Assembly (NCBI RefSeq): GCF_003865135.1
Contig: NZ_BHZC01000001.1
Location: 6,882,001-6,946,000 of the forward strand
Length of the DNA stretch: 64,000 nt
Reading direction: 5' to 3'
Origin: Streptomyces chrestomyceticus JCM 4735
GTDB taxonomy: Bacteria; Actinomycetota; Actinomycetes; Streptomycetales; Streptomycetaceae
Shown one piece after another: positions 42,230 through 52,041 of the stretch (the stretch's first letter is position 1; the number at the start of each line of letters is the position of its first letter). The position numbers and the translations under genes were made by a program. The notes under the pieces are model-generated. The model did no database searches. It was not told the DNA's origin and saw only the letters and a program-made list of their open reading frames with translations.

Positions 42230-42853
42230 ATGGGTCAGCCCGAAAGCCGCGAAGCGGAGCATCCTCAGCTGCCTCCGGGGCAGCGGCTGCAACGGGGATG
42301 GCCGGTCACGCACTACGGCCCGGTGCCGAAGTTCCGGCCCGAACGCTGGGAGTTCCGCGCGTTCGGCGCCACCGAGGACGGCGACAAGCACTGCTGGACG
42401 CACGAGGAATTCTCCGCGCTGCCCCATACGACCGTCGTGGCCGACATGCACTGCGTCACGAAGTTCAGCATGCTCGGCGCCGAATGGGGCGGTGTCTCCA
42501 CCCGGACGATCCTCGACCTCGCGCCGCCCGCCCCGGATGTCACCCATGTGATGGTGTGGGCCGAATACGGATTCAGCTCGAACCTCAAGCTGGCCGATTT
42601 CGCCGACGCCAAGTCCCTGTTCGCCACCCACCGCTCCGGTGAGCTGCTCACCGCCGAGCACGGCTTCCCGGTCCGCCTGATCGTCCCGCACCTGTACGCC
42701 TGGAAGGGCCCCAAGTGGGTGCGCGGCATCGAGTACATGACAGCGGACCGCCGCGGCTTCTGGGAGGAGCGCGGCTACCACAACCTGGGCGACCCGTGGC
42801 GCGAACAGCGCTACTCGTACCAGGAGGAGCCGGGGGACGGGCCGGAGCTGTAG
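42230..42853 (+). CDS. Molybdopterin-dependent sulfite oxidase-like oxidoreductase
   Basis: This 207-residue protein is a compact sulfite oxidase-fold catalytic domain without heme or dimerisation domain. The block VADMHCVTKFSMLGAEWGGVSTRTIL contains the Cys that coordinates molybdenum, and PVRLIVPHLYAWKGPKWVRGIEYM is the second conserved block. It has no Tat signal, so it is probably cytoplasmic. The ATG at 42230 is used; an in-frame ATG 9 nt upstream is equally possible. The substrate is unknown (sulfite or a sulfoxide in related families). It is divergent from bfr. Confidence 0.88.
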   Translation: MGQPESREAEHPQLPPGQRLQRGWPVTHYGPVPKFRPERWEFRAFGATEDGDKHCWTHEEFSALPHTTVVADMHCVTKFSMLGAEWGGVSTRTILDLAPPAPDVTHVMVWAEYGFSSNLKLADFADAKSLFATHRSGELLTAEHGFPVRLIVPHLYAWKGPKWVRGIEYMTADRRGFWEERGYHNLGDPWREQRYSYQEEPGDGPEL

Positions 42854-42902
42854 CGCGCCGGACCGCCCGGCGGCAGGGGAACGGCCGGAATCCGGGCCGC
42901 GC

Positions 42903-43379
42903 TCAGTGGTACCGATGTGCTACGGCGTGTCCCTTGCCGCGGGAGATCATCCACCGGTTCACCGGCGTGGTCACGACGAACGCCAGGGCCAGTGACAGCG
43001 CCAGCGTCCACCAGAACAGGGCGTCGGACAGCGCCGCGTCCAGCGCCCCGGGGATCAGCGCGATCACCCCGTTGTCGATCAGCTCCATGACCGCGATGGA
43101 CAGCGTGTCGGCGGCGAGCGCGACCCGTACGGCGGTCCGCAGGCCGAGCCCGGAGCCGAGCACACCGCGCAGGGTGAGGGCGTAGCCGAAGACGAAGGCG
43201 AGCACCACCGCGAGCACCATCGTCGGGGCGTTGTGCCAGCTCAGGGCGGTGCCGACGACCATGCCCAGGATCTCGCCGAGGGCGCAGCCGGTCAGGCAGT
43301 GCAGCGTGGCGCCGGCCGCGGCGCCCCAGCTCGCCGCCGCGTGCCCGCCGTGCTCGTGCCCGTCGTGTGCCTGGTGCAT
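42903..43379 (-). CDS. DUF4396 membrane protein with His-rich N-terminus
   Basis: This 158-residue membrane protein has four helices and a His-rich N-terminus (HQAHDGHEHGGH), which may bind a metal. The conserved block ATLHCLTGCALGEILGMVVG with two Cys and a Glu is typical of DUF4396. Function is unknown. It begins 21 nt after the stop of nfo and is probably co-transcribed. It converges on the sulfite oxidase-like gene. Confidence 0.85.
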   Translation of the reverse strand: MHQAHDGHEHGGHAAASWGAAAGATLHCLTGCALGEILGMVVGTALSWHNAPTMVLAVVLAFVFGYALTLRGVLGSGLGLRTAVRVALAADTLSIAVMELIDNGVIALIPGALDAALSDALFWWTLALSLALAFVVTTPVNRWMISRGKGHAVAHRYH

Positions 43380-43380
43380 C

Positions 43381-43497
43381 GGTACGCCCAGGGTGCCACC
43401 TCAGGCCGGGTGCCGCAGATCCTTCAGGCGCGCCACGTCCGCCGCGTGGCCCTCCTTGCCGCCCGGCGTCTCGATCACCAGCGGTACGCCCAGGGTG
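43381..43497. repeat. Short direct duplication at the nfo/DUF4396 junction
   Basis: The 15-mer GGTACGCCCAGGGTG occurs at 43381-43395 and again at 43483-43497 inside nfo. Both copies are followed by a GGCCGGGTGCCG stretch, with 8 extra bases in the first. The junction copy spans the nfo stop and the space before the DUF4396 start. Confidence 0.75.
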
Positions 43498-44327
43498 GCC
43501 GGGTGCCGGAACAGCTCCCCGAACGGGTCGGCGCCGATGTGCCCCGCGCCGATGTTCTCGTGGCGGTCCTTGTGCGCGCCGACGACGTCCTTGGAGTCGT
43601 TGGCGTGGATCAGTTTCAGCCGCCCCTCGCCCGCCACGTCGACCAGCTCGTCCAGCAGCGCCTTCATGCCGCCGGGCGCCGCCATGTCGTGCCCGGCCGC
43701 GAAGGCGTGGCAGGTGTCCAGGCAGATGCCCAGCTTCGGGTGCCGGTCCAGCGCGTCGAAGTACGGGCCGAGGTCCTCCGCCAGCGCGCACAGCGAAGCG
43801 CCCTGACCCGCCGTCGGCTCCAGCAGCAGCCACGGGTCGTCGTCGTGCGTCAGCTCCTCCAGCAGTGGACGCATCCGTTCACGTACCTGCGTCAGGGCCT
43901 CGGCGCGGGGCCGCCCGCCGGTCGCCGAGCCGGTGTGCACCACCACGCCCCGCGCGCCGATCGCCCGGCCGCGCCGCAGCGAGTGGCGCAGCGAGAGCAC
44001 GGACTTCTCGACCGTCTCCGGATTGTGCGAGCCGAAGTTGATCAGGTAGGGGGCGTGCACGTACGCCGGGAACGACTCCCGCTCGCACGCCTCCCGGAAC
44101 GCCTCGTCCTGCTGCGGGTTCCCGGGCGGCGTCGCCCAGCCGCGCGGGTTGGCGACGAAGACCTGCACGGCCTCGCCGCCGATGTCCCGGGCGTACGGGA
44201 CGCCGACCTTGGCCAGGCCGCCGGCCACCGGGACATGGCCGCCGACCGGGTTGCGCTCACGGGCGCGCTGCTGGGCGTCCGGCTCGGCGTCCTGCGGAAT
44301 GTTCTGCGGGGAAGGGGAGGTGCTCAC
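43401..44327 (-). CDS. nfo: Deoxyribonuclease IV (AP endonuclease, Nfo family)
   Basis: The 308-residue TIM-barrel enzyme cleaves DNA at abasic sites in base excision repair. Zinc-binding and family blocks are visible: SFPAYVHAPYLINFGSHNPET, GVVVHTGSATGGRPRAEAL, LLEPTAGQGASLCA, LGICLDTCHAFAAGHDM, LKLIHANDSKDVVGAHKDRHENIGAGHIG and VPLVIETPGGKEGH. The start is a GTG at 44327. The N-terminal 28 residues are poorly conserved, so a shorter start is possible. DUF4396 follows within 21 nt, and the PASTA kinase gene ends 93 nt upstream behind a hairpin. Confidence 0.93.
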   Translation of the reverse strand: MSTSPSPQNIPQDAEPDAQQRARERNPVGGHVPVAGGLAKVGVPYARDIGGEAVQVFVANPRGWATPPGNPQQDEAFREACERESFPAYVHAPYLINFGSHNPETVEKSVLSLRHSLRRGRAIGARGVVVHTGSATGGRPRAEALTQVRERMRPLLEELTHDDDPWLLLEPTAGQGASLCALAEDLGPYFDALDRHPKLGICLDTCHAFAAGHDMAAPGGMKALLDELVDVAGEGRLKLIHANDSKDVVGAHKDRHENIGAGHIGADPFGELFRHPATLGVPLVIETPGGKEGHAADVARLKDLRHPA

Positions 44328-44349
44328 CCGTCAAGGGTGCCAGGTGCGG

Positions 44350-44379
44350 GACGCCCGCCCCGGCGTGCGGGCGGGCGTC
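44350..44379 (-). terminator. Hairpin terminator after the PASTA kinase gene
   Basis: GACGCCCGCC (44350-44359) pairs with GGCGGGCGTC (44370-44379). It lies 42 nt past the kinase stop on the minus strand. Confidence 0.65.
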
Positions 44380-44420
44380 CTTGCTCACAGCGGGCCCGGT
44401 GGCCGCCGTGGCACCGGCTC

Positions 44421-46409
44421 CTACAGCACGCTCTCCAGCCGGATGGTGATCTTGCTGCCCTTCGCCGCCTGCCCGCCGCCCGCGACCGACTGGCTCTCGA
44501 CCTTGTCCCTCGGGAACAGGAACGGCTTCTTGACCTCGACCTCGAAGCCCGCGTCGGACAGCGCCTGCCGCGCGTCGTCGGCGGTCTTGCCGGTCACGTC
44601 CGGCACGGTGACCATCTCGGGGCCCTCGGAGAGCGTGAGCGTCACGGTGTCGCCGCGGCCCAGCGTGCCGCCCGCCCCCGGCGCCTGCCGGGCGACCTTG
44701 CCCTTCTCGTGCGGGGAGTGCACCGTGCTGTCCGCGAACTTCACCTCGAAGCCCGCGCCGCGCAGTGTCGCCTCCGCGTCCGCCCGGTCCCGGCCGGTCA
44801 CGTCCGGCACGTCCACCTCGGCGCCGCGGCTGACCGTGAGCGCGACGGCGGTCTCCGGGCGCCGCTTGCTGCCCGCCGCCGGGTCGGTGCTGATCACCGA
44901 CCCCTTGGCGACCTCGTCGGAGAACTTCTTGTGCACCGTGCCGACGGTCAGCCCCAGGTCACGCAGCTTGCGCTTCGCGTCGGCGATCGGCGTGCCCGCC
45001 AGGTCGGGCACCTGGACGATCTCCGGGCCCTTGGACAGGGTGATGGTGACCGTGCCCGTACCGCGGATGCGCTTGCCGTTCTCCGGGGTCGTGGCCATGA
45101 CGTGGCCGCGCTCCACGTTCGGACTGAAGGCGCGTTTCACCTCCACCTCCAGGCCCTCGGCGCGCAGCGTCTGCTCCGCCTTCTCCTGCGTCATGTCCAG
45201 TACGGCCGGGACGGTGGTGAACTGCCCTGAGTTGATGTACCAGACGCCCGCGCCCGCCACCAGCACGAGCAGCACGGCCGCGATCACCGAGGCCGTCCGG
45301 CGCCGGGTCCGCAGCAGCCCGGCCCACACCCCGGACCGCGGGGCGGCCGCCGCCGGGCGCAGCCGGGTGGTCGGCTCGGCCGCCGACGCCGGGTCCGGCG
45401 GCGGGGTCTCCAGCCTGCTGGTGTGGTTCAGCGGCTCCTCCAGCGGCAGCGGCGGCTGCTCGGGGACCCGGGGCAGCACGCTCGTACGGTCCTCGGAGCC
45501 CGCCGCCGCGCCGCCCGCCGGTGCCTCGTTGGCCTGCGGCGGCACCGCGTCCAACTGCGCGTCGGTCAGCTCGGCCCGTACCGTGCGGGTCTGCGCGAGC
45601 AGCGTCACCGCGTCCTGCGGGCGCAGCTCGGGGCGGCGCGCGGTGGCCGCGGCGACCAGGTCGTCGAGCTGCGGCGCCAGCTCGGGCGCGTACGTGGAAG
45701 GGGCCGGCACGTCCTCGTGGAGATGCTGGTAGAGCACCTGGGCCGCGCTGCCGCCGGTGTGCGGCTTGCCGCCGGTCAGCATCTCGAACAGCACGACACC
45801 GCACGCGTAGACGTCCGCGGGCGGACCGGCCGTACCGTCCTCGATCTGCTCGGGCGCCAGGTAGGAGACCGTGCCCAGGACCGAGCCGGTCGAGGCGGTG
45901 CTGTGGGTGCCGACGGTCCGTACGAGGCCGAAGTCGGCGACCTTGACCCGGCCGTCGTCGCCGATCAGGACGTTCTCCGGCTTCATGTCGCGGTGCACCA
46001 GCCCGGCCCGGTGGGCGGCGCCCAGCGCGGCCAGGATCGGCTCCGCGATGTCCAGCGCCGCCCGCGGCTGGAGGGCGCCGCGCTCGCGCAGGACGTCACG
46101 CAGCGTGCACCCGGCGACGTACTCCATGGCCAGGTACACGTATGTGCCGTCGGTGCCCTGGTCGTAGACGCCCACCACGTTGGGGTGGTCGAGCCGGGCG
46201 GCGGACTTGGCCTCGCGGATGAAGCGGTCGACGAACGCGGCGTCGGCCGCCAGTGACGGGTGCATGACCTTCAGGGCGAGCACCCGGTCCAGCCGGGTGT
46301 CCACGGCCCGGTAGACCGTGGCCATGCCGCCGGCGGCGACGCGCGCCTGCACCTGGTACCGGCCGTCGAGCAACTGCCCGACCAGCGGGTCCTGAAGGGT
46401 CGTATCCAC
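44421..46409 (-). CDS. PASTA-domain Ser/Thr protein kinase (PknL/PkaF-like)
   Basis: The 662-residue membrane kinase has a cytoplasmic kinase domain (about residues 15-275: VAAGGMATVYRA, LALKVMHPSLA, HRDMKPENVLIGDDGRVKVADFGLVR, YLAPEQ), a linker, one helix near residues 373-391 and four extracellular PASTA repeats to the C-terminus. PASTA domains bind muropeptides or lipid II, linking cell-wall state to phosphorylation. The GTG at 46409 is chosen because TAGACT lies 8 nt upstream and the longer frame lacks support. By synteny it corresponds to PknL (Rv2176) and PkaF of S. coelicolor (SCO2110, from memory). The Rv2175c-like DNA-binding protein nearby is a likely substrate. Confidence 0.92.
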   Translation of the reverse strand: MDTTLQDPLVGQLLDGRYQVQARVAAGGMATVYRAVDTRLDRVLALKVMHPSLAADAAFVDRFIREAKSAARLDHPNVVGVYDQGTDGTYVYLAMEYVAGCTLRDVLRERGALQPRAALDIAEPILAALGAAHRAGLVHRDMKPENVLIGDDGRVKVADFGLVRTVGTHSTASTGSVLGTVSYLAPEQIEDGTAGPPADVYACGVVLFEMLTGGKPHTGGSAAQVLYQHLHEDVPAPSTYAPELAPQLDDLVAAATARRPELRPQDAVTLLAQTRTVRAELTDAQLDAVPPQANEAPAGGAAAGSEDRTSVLPRVPEQPPLPLEEPLNHTSRLETPPPDPASAAEPTTRLRPAAAAPRSGVWAGLLRTRRRTASVIAAVLLVLVAGAGVWYINSGQFTTVPAVLDMTQEKAEQTLRAEGLEVEVKRAFSPNVERGHVMATTPENGKRIRGTGTVTITLSKGPEIVQVPDLAGTPIADAKRKLRDLGLTVGTVHKKFSDEVAKGSVISTDPAAGSKRRPETAVALTVSRGAEVDVPDVTGRDRADAEATLRGAGFEVKFADSTVHSPHEKGKVARQAPGAGGTLGRGDTVTLTLSEGPEMVTVPDVTGKTADDARQALSDAGFEVEVKKPFLFPRDKVESQSVAGGGQAAKGSKITIRLESVL

Positions 46410-46417
46410 GGCAGACG

Positions 46418-46423
46418 AGTCTA
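46418..46423 (-). promoter_or_regulatory. -10 box TAGACT of the PASTA kinase gene
   Basis: TAGACT reads on the minus strand 8 nt before the GTG start. It fits the HrdB -10 consensus and suggests a leaderless transcript. Confidence 0.6.
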
Positions 46424-46546
46424 CGAGCCGCCGCGGCGGTGCCGGACGCCCTGCCCGGGAACCGCGGGCCATTGCATCCGAACAGTGACAGGGCGGGCCG
46501 CCGGCCGGGCCGGGATGTGCGGGATGCCCGTTTCGCGGGGCGGGTG

Positions 46547-46584
46547 ACGGCGGGCGGCGGCCGATGAAGGGCGCCGCCCGCCGT
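46547..46584 (-). terminator. Hairpin terminator of the thiOSG operon
   Basis: ACGGCGGGCGGCG (46547-46559) pairs perfectly with CGCCGCCCGCCGT (46572-46584), 22 nt beyond the thiG stop on the minus strand. Confidence 0.75.
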
Positions 46585-46605
46585 GCCTCGGGAAGCCGCG
46601 TCGGT

Positions 46606-47625
<1,020 letters not shown>

Positions 47626-47629
<4 letters not shown>

Positions 47630-48930
47630 ACGGGCTGCTCCTGAGGGGCGGGGGCGGTCGCGGGAGCCTGGCGGGGATCGGATGACGGCGTGGGACGCGA
47701 CGGCGGCGCGGGGGCCGGCGAGGCCGGGCGGCCGGACGCGCCCGGCGCGAAGCGGTCCGGGGTGAACGCCCGGGCCTCCTCCGGCAGCGGGCCGCCGGTC
47801 AGTGCCGCCGCCATCACGTCGCCCGTTACCGGCGTCAGCAGCACCCCGTTGCGGTGGTGGCCGGTCGCCACCAGCAGGCCGGGCAGCGCGGTCGGGCCGA
47901 GCAGCGGCGCGTTGTCGGGCGAGCCGGGGCGCAAGCCGGCGCGAGACTCGACCAGGGGCAGTTCGGTGATGCCGGGGACCAGTTCATGGGCGTCCCGCAG
48001 CAGTTCGTAGACCCCGCCCGCGGTGACCGTGGTGTCCCAGCCCAGCTCCTCGCTGGTGGCGCCGACGACCAGCTCGCCGTTCTCGCGGGGTACGAGGTAG
48101 AGCGGGCCGCCGCGCACCACGGCCCGTACCGTGCGGGACAGAAACGGTACGCCGCCGGGCAGGCCGTCCGGCATCCGCAGCCGCAGCACCTGGCCCTTGA
48201 CCGGGCGGACCGGCGGCAGCACGTCCTCGGGGACGCCCGCCAGCAGCCCGCTCCGGCTGCCCGCCGCGAGCACCACCTGCCCGGCCGTGACCCGGCTGCC
48301 GTCGCCCAGACCGGCGCCGGTGGCGCGGCCCCGTACGACGGTCAGCCGCTCGGCGGCGGCGCGGTGGAAGACGACCCCGGCCCGCTCGCAGGCGGCGAGC
48401 AGCGCGGCGGCCAGCCGGCGCGGGTCGACCTGGTGGTCCCCGTCCACGCGCAGGCCCCCGCGCACGCCCGGCGCGAGCAACGGCTCCAGGCGCCGGCACT
48501 CGCGCCCCGTCAGCCATTCGGACTCCAGGCCGCTGCGGAGCTGGAGGGCGTGCAGTTCGCGCAGGTGGGCGCGGTCGTCGGCGTCCAGCGCGACGGCCAG
48601 GGTGCCGCACCGGCGGTAGCCGAGGTCCAGACCGCTCGCCTCCGTCAGCTCGGCGGCGAACTCCGGGTAGCGGCGCGCGGAGGCGAGGTTGAGGCCGAGC
48701 AGCGTCTGCTCGCCGTAGTGCAGCTCGGTGACGGCGGCCAGCATCCCGGCCGCGACCTGGGCGGCGCCGCCGCCGGGGGACGGGTCGGCGACAGCCGTCC
48801 GCAGCCCGAGCCGGGCCGCCCGCCAGGCGGTGACCAGGCCGATGATGCCGCCGCCGATGACGAGCACGTCGGGGCTCGCGCCGGAGGCGGCCGCCCCGGG
48901 GGGCGTCGGTTTCTGTACGGGTGGATGCAT
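47626..48930 (-). CDS. thiO: Glycine oxidase
   Basis: The 434-residue flavoenzyme oxidises glycine to iminoacetate, which supplies dehydroglycine for the thiazole. The FAD-binding motif VLVIGGGIIGLVTAWRAARLG lies near residues 22-42, and DAO-family blocks include QVVLAAGSRSG, PVKGQVLRL and GLRPGSPDNAPLLG with GHHRNGVLLTPVTG. A Pro/Ala-rich tail of about 50 residues is dispensable-looking. It is first in the thiOSG operon and follows a TPP riboswitch whose 3' end holds its ribosome site. Confidence 0.95.
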
Positions 48931-48947
48931 GGGCGTCCAGCCCCTCC

Positions 48948-49034
48948 CTTCGCCGGCATGACCCGGATCAGGTTCGTACGGTCGGAGGCCGCCTCAGCCT
49001 CCCTCTCAGCCCGGTCGCGTCCGGGCTCCCGCGT
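48948..49034 (-). promoter_or_regulatory. TPP riboswitch (THI box) upstream of thiO
   Basis: Read on the minus strand, the sequence has the THI-box order: GCGGGAGCCC, then GGGCTGAGAGGGAGGC with the CTGAGA core, a variable stem, and GAACCTGATCCGGGTCATGCC followed by GGCG. The ribosome site AAGGGAGGGG starts immediately after, suggesting control of translation initiation by thiamine pyrophosphate, although termination cannot be excluded. Confidence 0.95.
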
Positions 49035-49049
49035 GTGCGTTCACCGGCA

Positions 49050-49055
49050 ACCCTA
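49050..49055 (-). promoter_or_regulatory. -10 box TAGGGT of the thiO leader
   Basis: TAGGGT on the minus strand would start transcription near 49043, a few bases before the TPP aptamer. Confidence 0.5.
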
Positions 49056-49187
49056 GTACGGGCCGCCGACGCGCCGTAAGGGAGCGCCGGGTGCGGGGAG
49101 CGGGCGCCGGCGCCGGCGGGTCACGGGCCGTGACGTTGTGTCATAGATCTCGTTGCGCGGTGCTCCAGGTCGCGAGACACACCGTCT

Positions 49188-49193
49188 TACAGT
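49188..49193 (+). promoter_or_regulatory. -10 box TACAGT, leaderless-type
   Basis: TACAGT lies 6 nt before the GTG of the flavoprotein gene. Confidence 0.5.
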
Positions 49194-49199
49194 GATCGG

Positions 49200-50480
49200 G
49201 TGAGCGAGCAGACCCAGCCCCAGGACCCTGACCGCGCGCGCCAGGACCGCGAAGCCGCCGAGCGCGCGGCCGAACGCAACCGGCGCGTCGTCGTCGTCGG
49301 CGCCGGACTGGCCGGTGTGCAGACCGCCGTCGCCCTGCGCGAACAGGGCTGGCGCGGAGCGGTCACGGTGCTCGGCGAAGAGCCGCACCAGCCGTACGAC
49401 CGCCCGCCGCTGTCCAAGGCGGTGCTGCTCGGCAAGGCCGACGGGTCCGCCTTCGACGTGGACTTCGAGGCGCTCGGCATCGAGCTGCTGCTGGGCCGCC
49501 GCGCCATAGGGCTCGCGGCCGGCTCGCGGGTACTGGAGACGGACGCCGGGCCGCTCCCGTACGACCACCTGGTAATCGCCACCGGCGCCGAACCGGTCAC
49601 CCTGCCCGGCTGCGACGGGCTGCCGGACGTCCATGTCCTGCGCACCCTCGACGACGCCGAGCGGCTGCGGCCCGTACTGGCCGGACAGCGCGAGGTCGTG
49701 GTCGTCGGCGCGGGCTGGATCGGCGCGGAGTTCACCACGGCGGCGCGCGAGGCGGGCTGCCGGGTGACGGTCGTCGAGGCCGCCGACCGGCCGCTGGCCG
49801 GCGCGCTGCCCGCCGAGGTCGCCGCGCCCATGGCGGCCTGGTACGAGGACAGCGGCGCCCGGCTGCGGACCGGCGCCCGGGTCGCCGCGGTCACCGAGGG
49901 CGCGGTGACGCTCGCCGACGGCACGGTGCTCACCGCCGACGCGGTCGTCGTCGGCATCGGCGCCCGCCCCGTGACCTCCTGGCTGGCCGGTTCCGGCGTC
50001 GAGCTGTCGCCCGAGGACCGCTCCGTCCTGACCGACGAACGGCTGCGCACCTCGCTGCCCGACGTGTACGCGGTCGGCGACTGCGCCTCCTTCCCGTCCG
50101 CCCGCTACGGCAGCCGCCTGCTGGTCCACCACTGGGACAACGCCCTGCACGGGCCGCGCACGGTCGCCGCCACCATCGTCCGGGGCGCCGCCGAGGGGCC
50201 GGTCTACGACCCGGTCCCGTACTTCTGGTCCGAGCAGTTCGGCCGCTTCGTGCAGTACGCCGGGCACCACGCGGGCGCCGACGAGACGGTGTGGCGCGGT
50301 GACCCGGAGAGCGCCGCCTGGTCGGTGGTCTGGCTGCGCGAGGGCGTGCTCGTCGCGCTGCTGGCGGTCGGCCGGCCCCGCGACCTGGCCCAGGGCCGCC
50401 GGCTCATCGAGCGGGGCGCGGTGCTGGACCGGCGCATGGCGGCGGACGCGTCCGTACCGCTGAAGTCGGCGGTGGTCTGA
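49200..50480 (+). CDS. NAD(P)/FAD-dependent ferredoxin reductase-like oxidoreductase
   Basis: The 426-residue flavoprotein has two Rossmann motifs, VVVVGAGLAGVQTAVALREQGW for FAD (about residues 30-50) and VVVVGAGWIGAEFTTAAREAG for NAD(P)H, the PYDRPPLSK block, YDHLVIATGAEP and DVYAVGDCASFP. A C-terminal reductase domain (PVPYFWSEQFGRFVQYAG) matches rubredoxin/ferredoxin reductases of oxygenase systems. No ferredoxin or P450 gene is adjacent, so the partner is unknown. The start is a GTG at 49200 with TACAGT 6 nt upstream. It is divergent from the thiOSG operon. Confidence 0.88.
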   Translation: MSEQTQPQDPDRARQDREAAERAAERNRRVVVVGAGLAGVQTAVALREQGWRGAVTVLGEEPHQPYDRPPLSKAVLLGKADGSAFDVDFEALGIELLLGRRAIGLAAGSRVLETDAGPLPYDHLVIATGAEPVTLPGCDGLPDVHVLRTLDDAERLRPVLAGQREVVVVGAGWIGAEFTTAAREAGCRVTVVEAADRPLAGALPAEVAAPMAAWYEDSGARLRTGARVAAVTEGAVTLADGTVLTADAVVVGIGARPVTSWLAGSGVELSPEDRSVLTDERLRTSLPDVYAVGDCASFPSARYGSRLLVHHWDNALHGPRTVAATIVRGAAEGPVYDPVPYFWSEQFGRFVQYAGHHAGADETVWRGDPESAAWSVVWLREGVLVALLAVGRPRDLAQGRRLIERGAVLDRRMAADASVPLKSAVV

Positions 50481-50658
50481 GGCGGGCGGGGGCGGCCCGA
50501 GGCGGAAACCCGGCGCGGTGAGGCCGGGTCGGTGACCCTGGCGAAGGGGGCCGGCGGTGCGTCCGGCGGGGTTTCCGGCGGCGCGTTCGGGTGCTGTGGG
50601 CTGCGCCGACGGGGATGCCCGGCTACCGGCTGTCAGTGCGAGGTGGCAGGCTTGTCCC

Positions 50659-51024
50659 GTGACCGAGATTGACGCAAAGATCGATGGACTCGTCCCCGCC
50701 TGGCTCACCCTCCCCGACATCGCCGAGCTGATCGGCGTCGAGGTGACGCGTGTGCGGCAGTTGGTCAAGGAGGGCCAGCTCATCGCGGTGCGCCGTGGCG
50801 AGAACCGTGCCCTGCATGTGCCGGCCGACTTCATCAAGGACGGCAAGGTCGTCAAGGGCCTCGTCGGGACGCTGACGCTCCTGCGGGACGACGGCTTCGC
50901 CGACGAGGAGATGCTGGAGTGGCTCTTCACCGCCGACGAGACGCTGCCCGGCACCCCCGCCCAGGCCCTGCGTGAGAATCGCGGTACGGAGGTGAAGCGC
51001 CGGGCCCAGGCGCTCGCCGTCTAG
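50659..51024 (+). CDS. Rv2175c-family DNA-binding protein
   Basis: The 121-residue protein has a winged-helix-like N-terminal half (LTLPDIAELIGVEVTRVRQLVKEGQLIAVRRGENRALHVPADF) and a C-terminal dimer-type half (GLVGTLTLLRDDGFADEEMLEWLFT). It matches mycobacterial Rv2175c, a DNA-binding protein whose phosphorylation by the neighbouring kinase PknL abolishes DNA binding. Here the PASTA kinase lies 4 kb away with thiamine genes between. The GTG at 50659 gives the family's normal length; the longer frame is not conserved-looking. Confidence 0.85.
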   Translation: MTEIDAKIDGLVPAWLTLPDIAELIGVEVTRVRQLVKEGQLIAVRRGENRALHVPADFIKDGKVVKGLVGTLTLLRDDGFADEEMLEWLFTADETLPGTPAQALRENRGTEVKRRAQALAV

Positions 51025-51125
51025 GCCCGCTCCCTGCTGCGGGGCGCACCCGTGCGTCGAGTGCGTCCCGCAGCCGTACCACCGTCGCGACCGCACCCGT
51101 GGCCGCGACCGTCTTCGCACCACTG

Positions 51126-51156
51126 GCGTACGGGCCGGAAGGCCCGGCCCGTACGC
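51126..51156. terminator. Hairpin between the Rv2175c-like gene and thiE
   Basis: GCGTACGGGCCG pairs perfectly with CGGCCCGTACGC around a 7-nt loop, 24 nt before the thiE ATG. It may terminate the upstream gene or influence thiE translation. No THI box is visible here. Confidence 0.5.
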
Positions 51157-51180
51157 CGCAGACCTGGGGGGACCCGCCCG

Positions 51181-51831
51181 ATGAGCACCGCACGCCACGC
51201 CCTGTCCGACGCCCGGCTCTACCTGTGCACGGACGCCCGCAAGCGCCAGGGCGACCTCGCGCCGTTCCTGGACGCGGTGCTCGCGTCGGGCGTGGACATC
51301 GTGCAGTTGCGCGACAAGGGCATGGAGGCCGCCGAGGAGCTGGCCCACCTGGAGATCTTCGCGGACGCCTGCCGCCGGCACGGCAAGCTGCTCGCGGTCA
51401 ACGACCGCGCCGACGTCGCCCACGCCATCGGCTCGGACGTCCTGCACCTGGGCCAGGGCGACCTGCCGGTGCCCGCCGCCCGCGCCGTCCTCGGCGACGA
51501 CGTGCTGATCGGCCGGTCCACCCACGCCGAGGCGGAGGTGGACGCCGCGCTGGCCGAGCCCGGCGTGGACTACTTCTGCACCGGACCCTGCTGGCCCACC
51601 CCGACCAAGCCCGGCCGCCACGCCCCCGGCCTCGGCCTGGTCCGCTACGCCGCCGCGCGGCGGCCCGAGCGCCCCTGGTTCGCCATCGGGGGGATCGACG
51701 CGTCCAACCTGGACCAGGTGCTGGACGCGGGCGCCCGCCGGGTGGTCGTCGTCCGGGCGATCACCGAGGCCGAGGACCCGGGGGCCGCGGCCGCCGGCCT
51801 GGCGAAGCGGATACGCGCCCGCGGGGAGTGA
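51181..51831 (+). CDS. thiE: Thiamine-phosphate synthase
   Basis: The 216-residue TIM-barrel enzyme joins the pyrimidine and thiazole halves of thiamine. It shows [86 protein letters not shown] and [12 protein letters not shown], all family blocks. The usual VGP(I/V) motif is [11 protein letters not shown] here, as in other actinobacteria. It begins a stretch separate from thiOSG and without a visible THI box, so its regulation may differ. Confidence 0.95.
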   Translation: MSTARHALSDARLYLCTDARKRQGDLAPFLDAVLASGVDIVQLRDKGMEAAEELAHLEIFADACRRHGKLLAVNDRADVAHAIGSDVLHLGQGDLPVPAARAVLGDDVLIGRSTHAEAEVDAALAEPGVDYFCTGPCWPTPTKPGRHAPGLGLVRYAAARRPERPWFAIGGIDASNLDQVLDAGARRVVVVRAITEAEDPGAAAAGLAKRIRARGE

Positions 51832-52029
51832 CCGCCGCGCCGCAGGCCGCCGGAGCGCTTCCGCCGCTGGTCGCCGGTCCGCTCCGCCGCAGGCCGCCGA
51901 CGGCTCCGCCGCGGGACTCGCTGGACGGGAGATGGCCGGGCGACGGCCGGACGGTGTCCACGGTGTGGACCGGAACGCGGCTATCCGGGCATTTCGCCGG
52001 AGCCGGTTGGTGCGCGGGAAACCGGTGGA

Positions 52030-52035
52030 TAATCT
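52030..52035 (+). promoter_or_regulatory. -10 box TAATCT, leaderless-type
   Basis: TAATCT lies 6 nt before the metF ATG at 52042. Confidence 0.6.
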
Positions 52036-52041
52036 GCACGT

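Noticed and set aside
42854..42902. A terminator between the sulfite oxidase-like and DUF4396 genes
   Set aside because: Only a weak imperfect GC hairpin is visible.
51025..51180. A TPP riboswitch before thiE
   Set aside because: No CTGAGA core or matching 3' half is present; only a simple hairpin is seen.
51960..52041. A SAM riboswitch before metF
   Set aside because: No SAM-I, II or IV motifs are visible, and the TAATCT box 6 nt before the ATG leaves no room for a leader.
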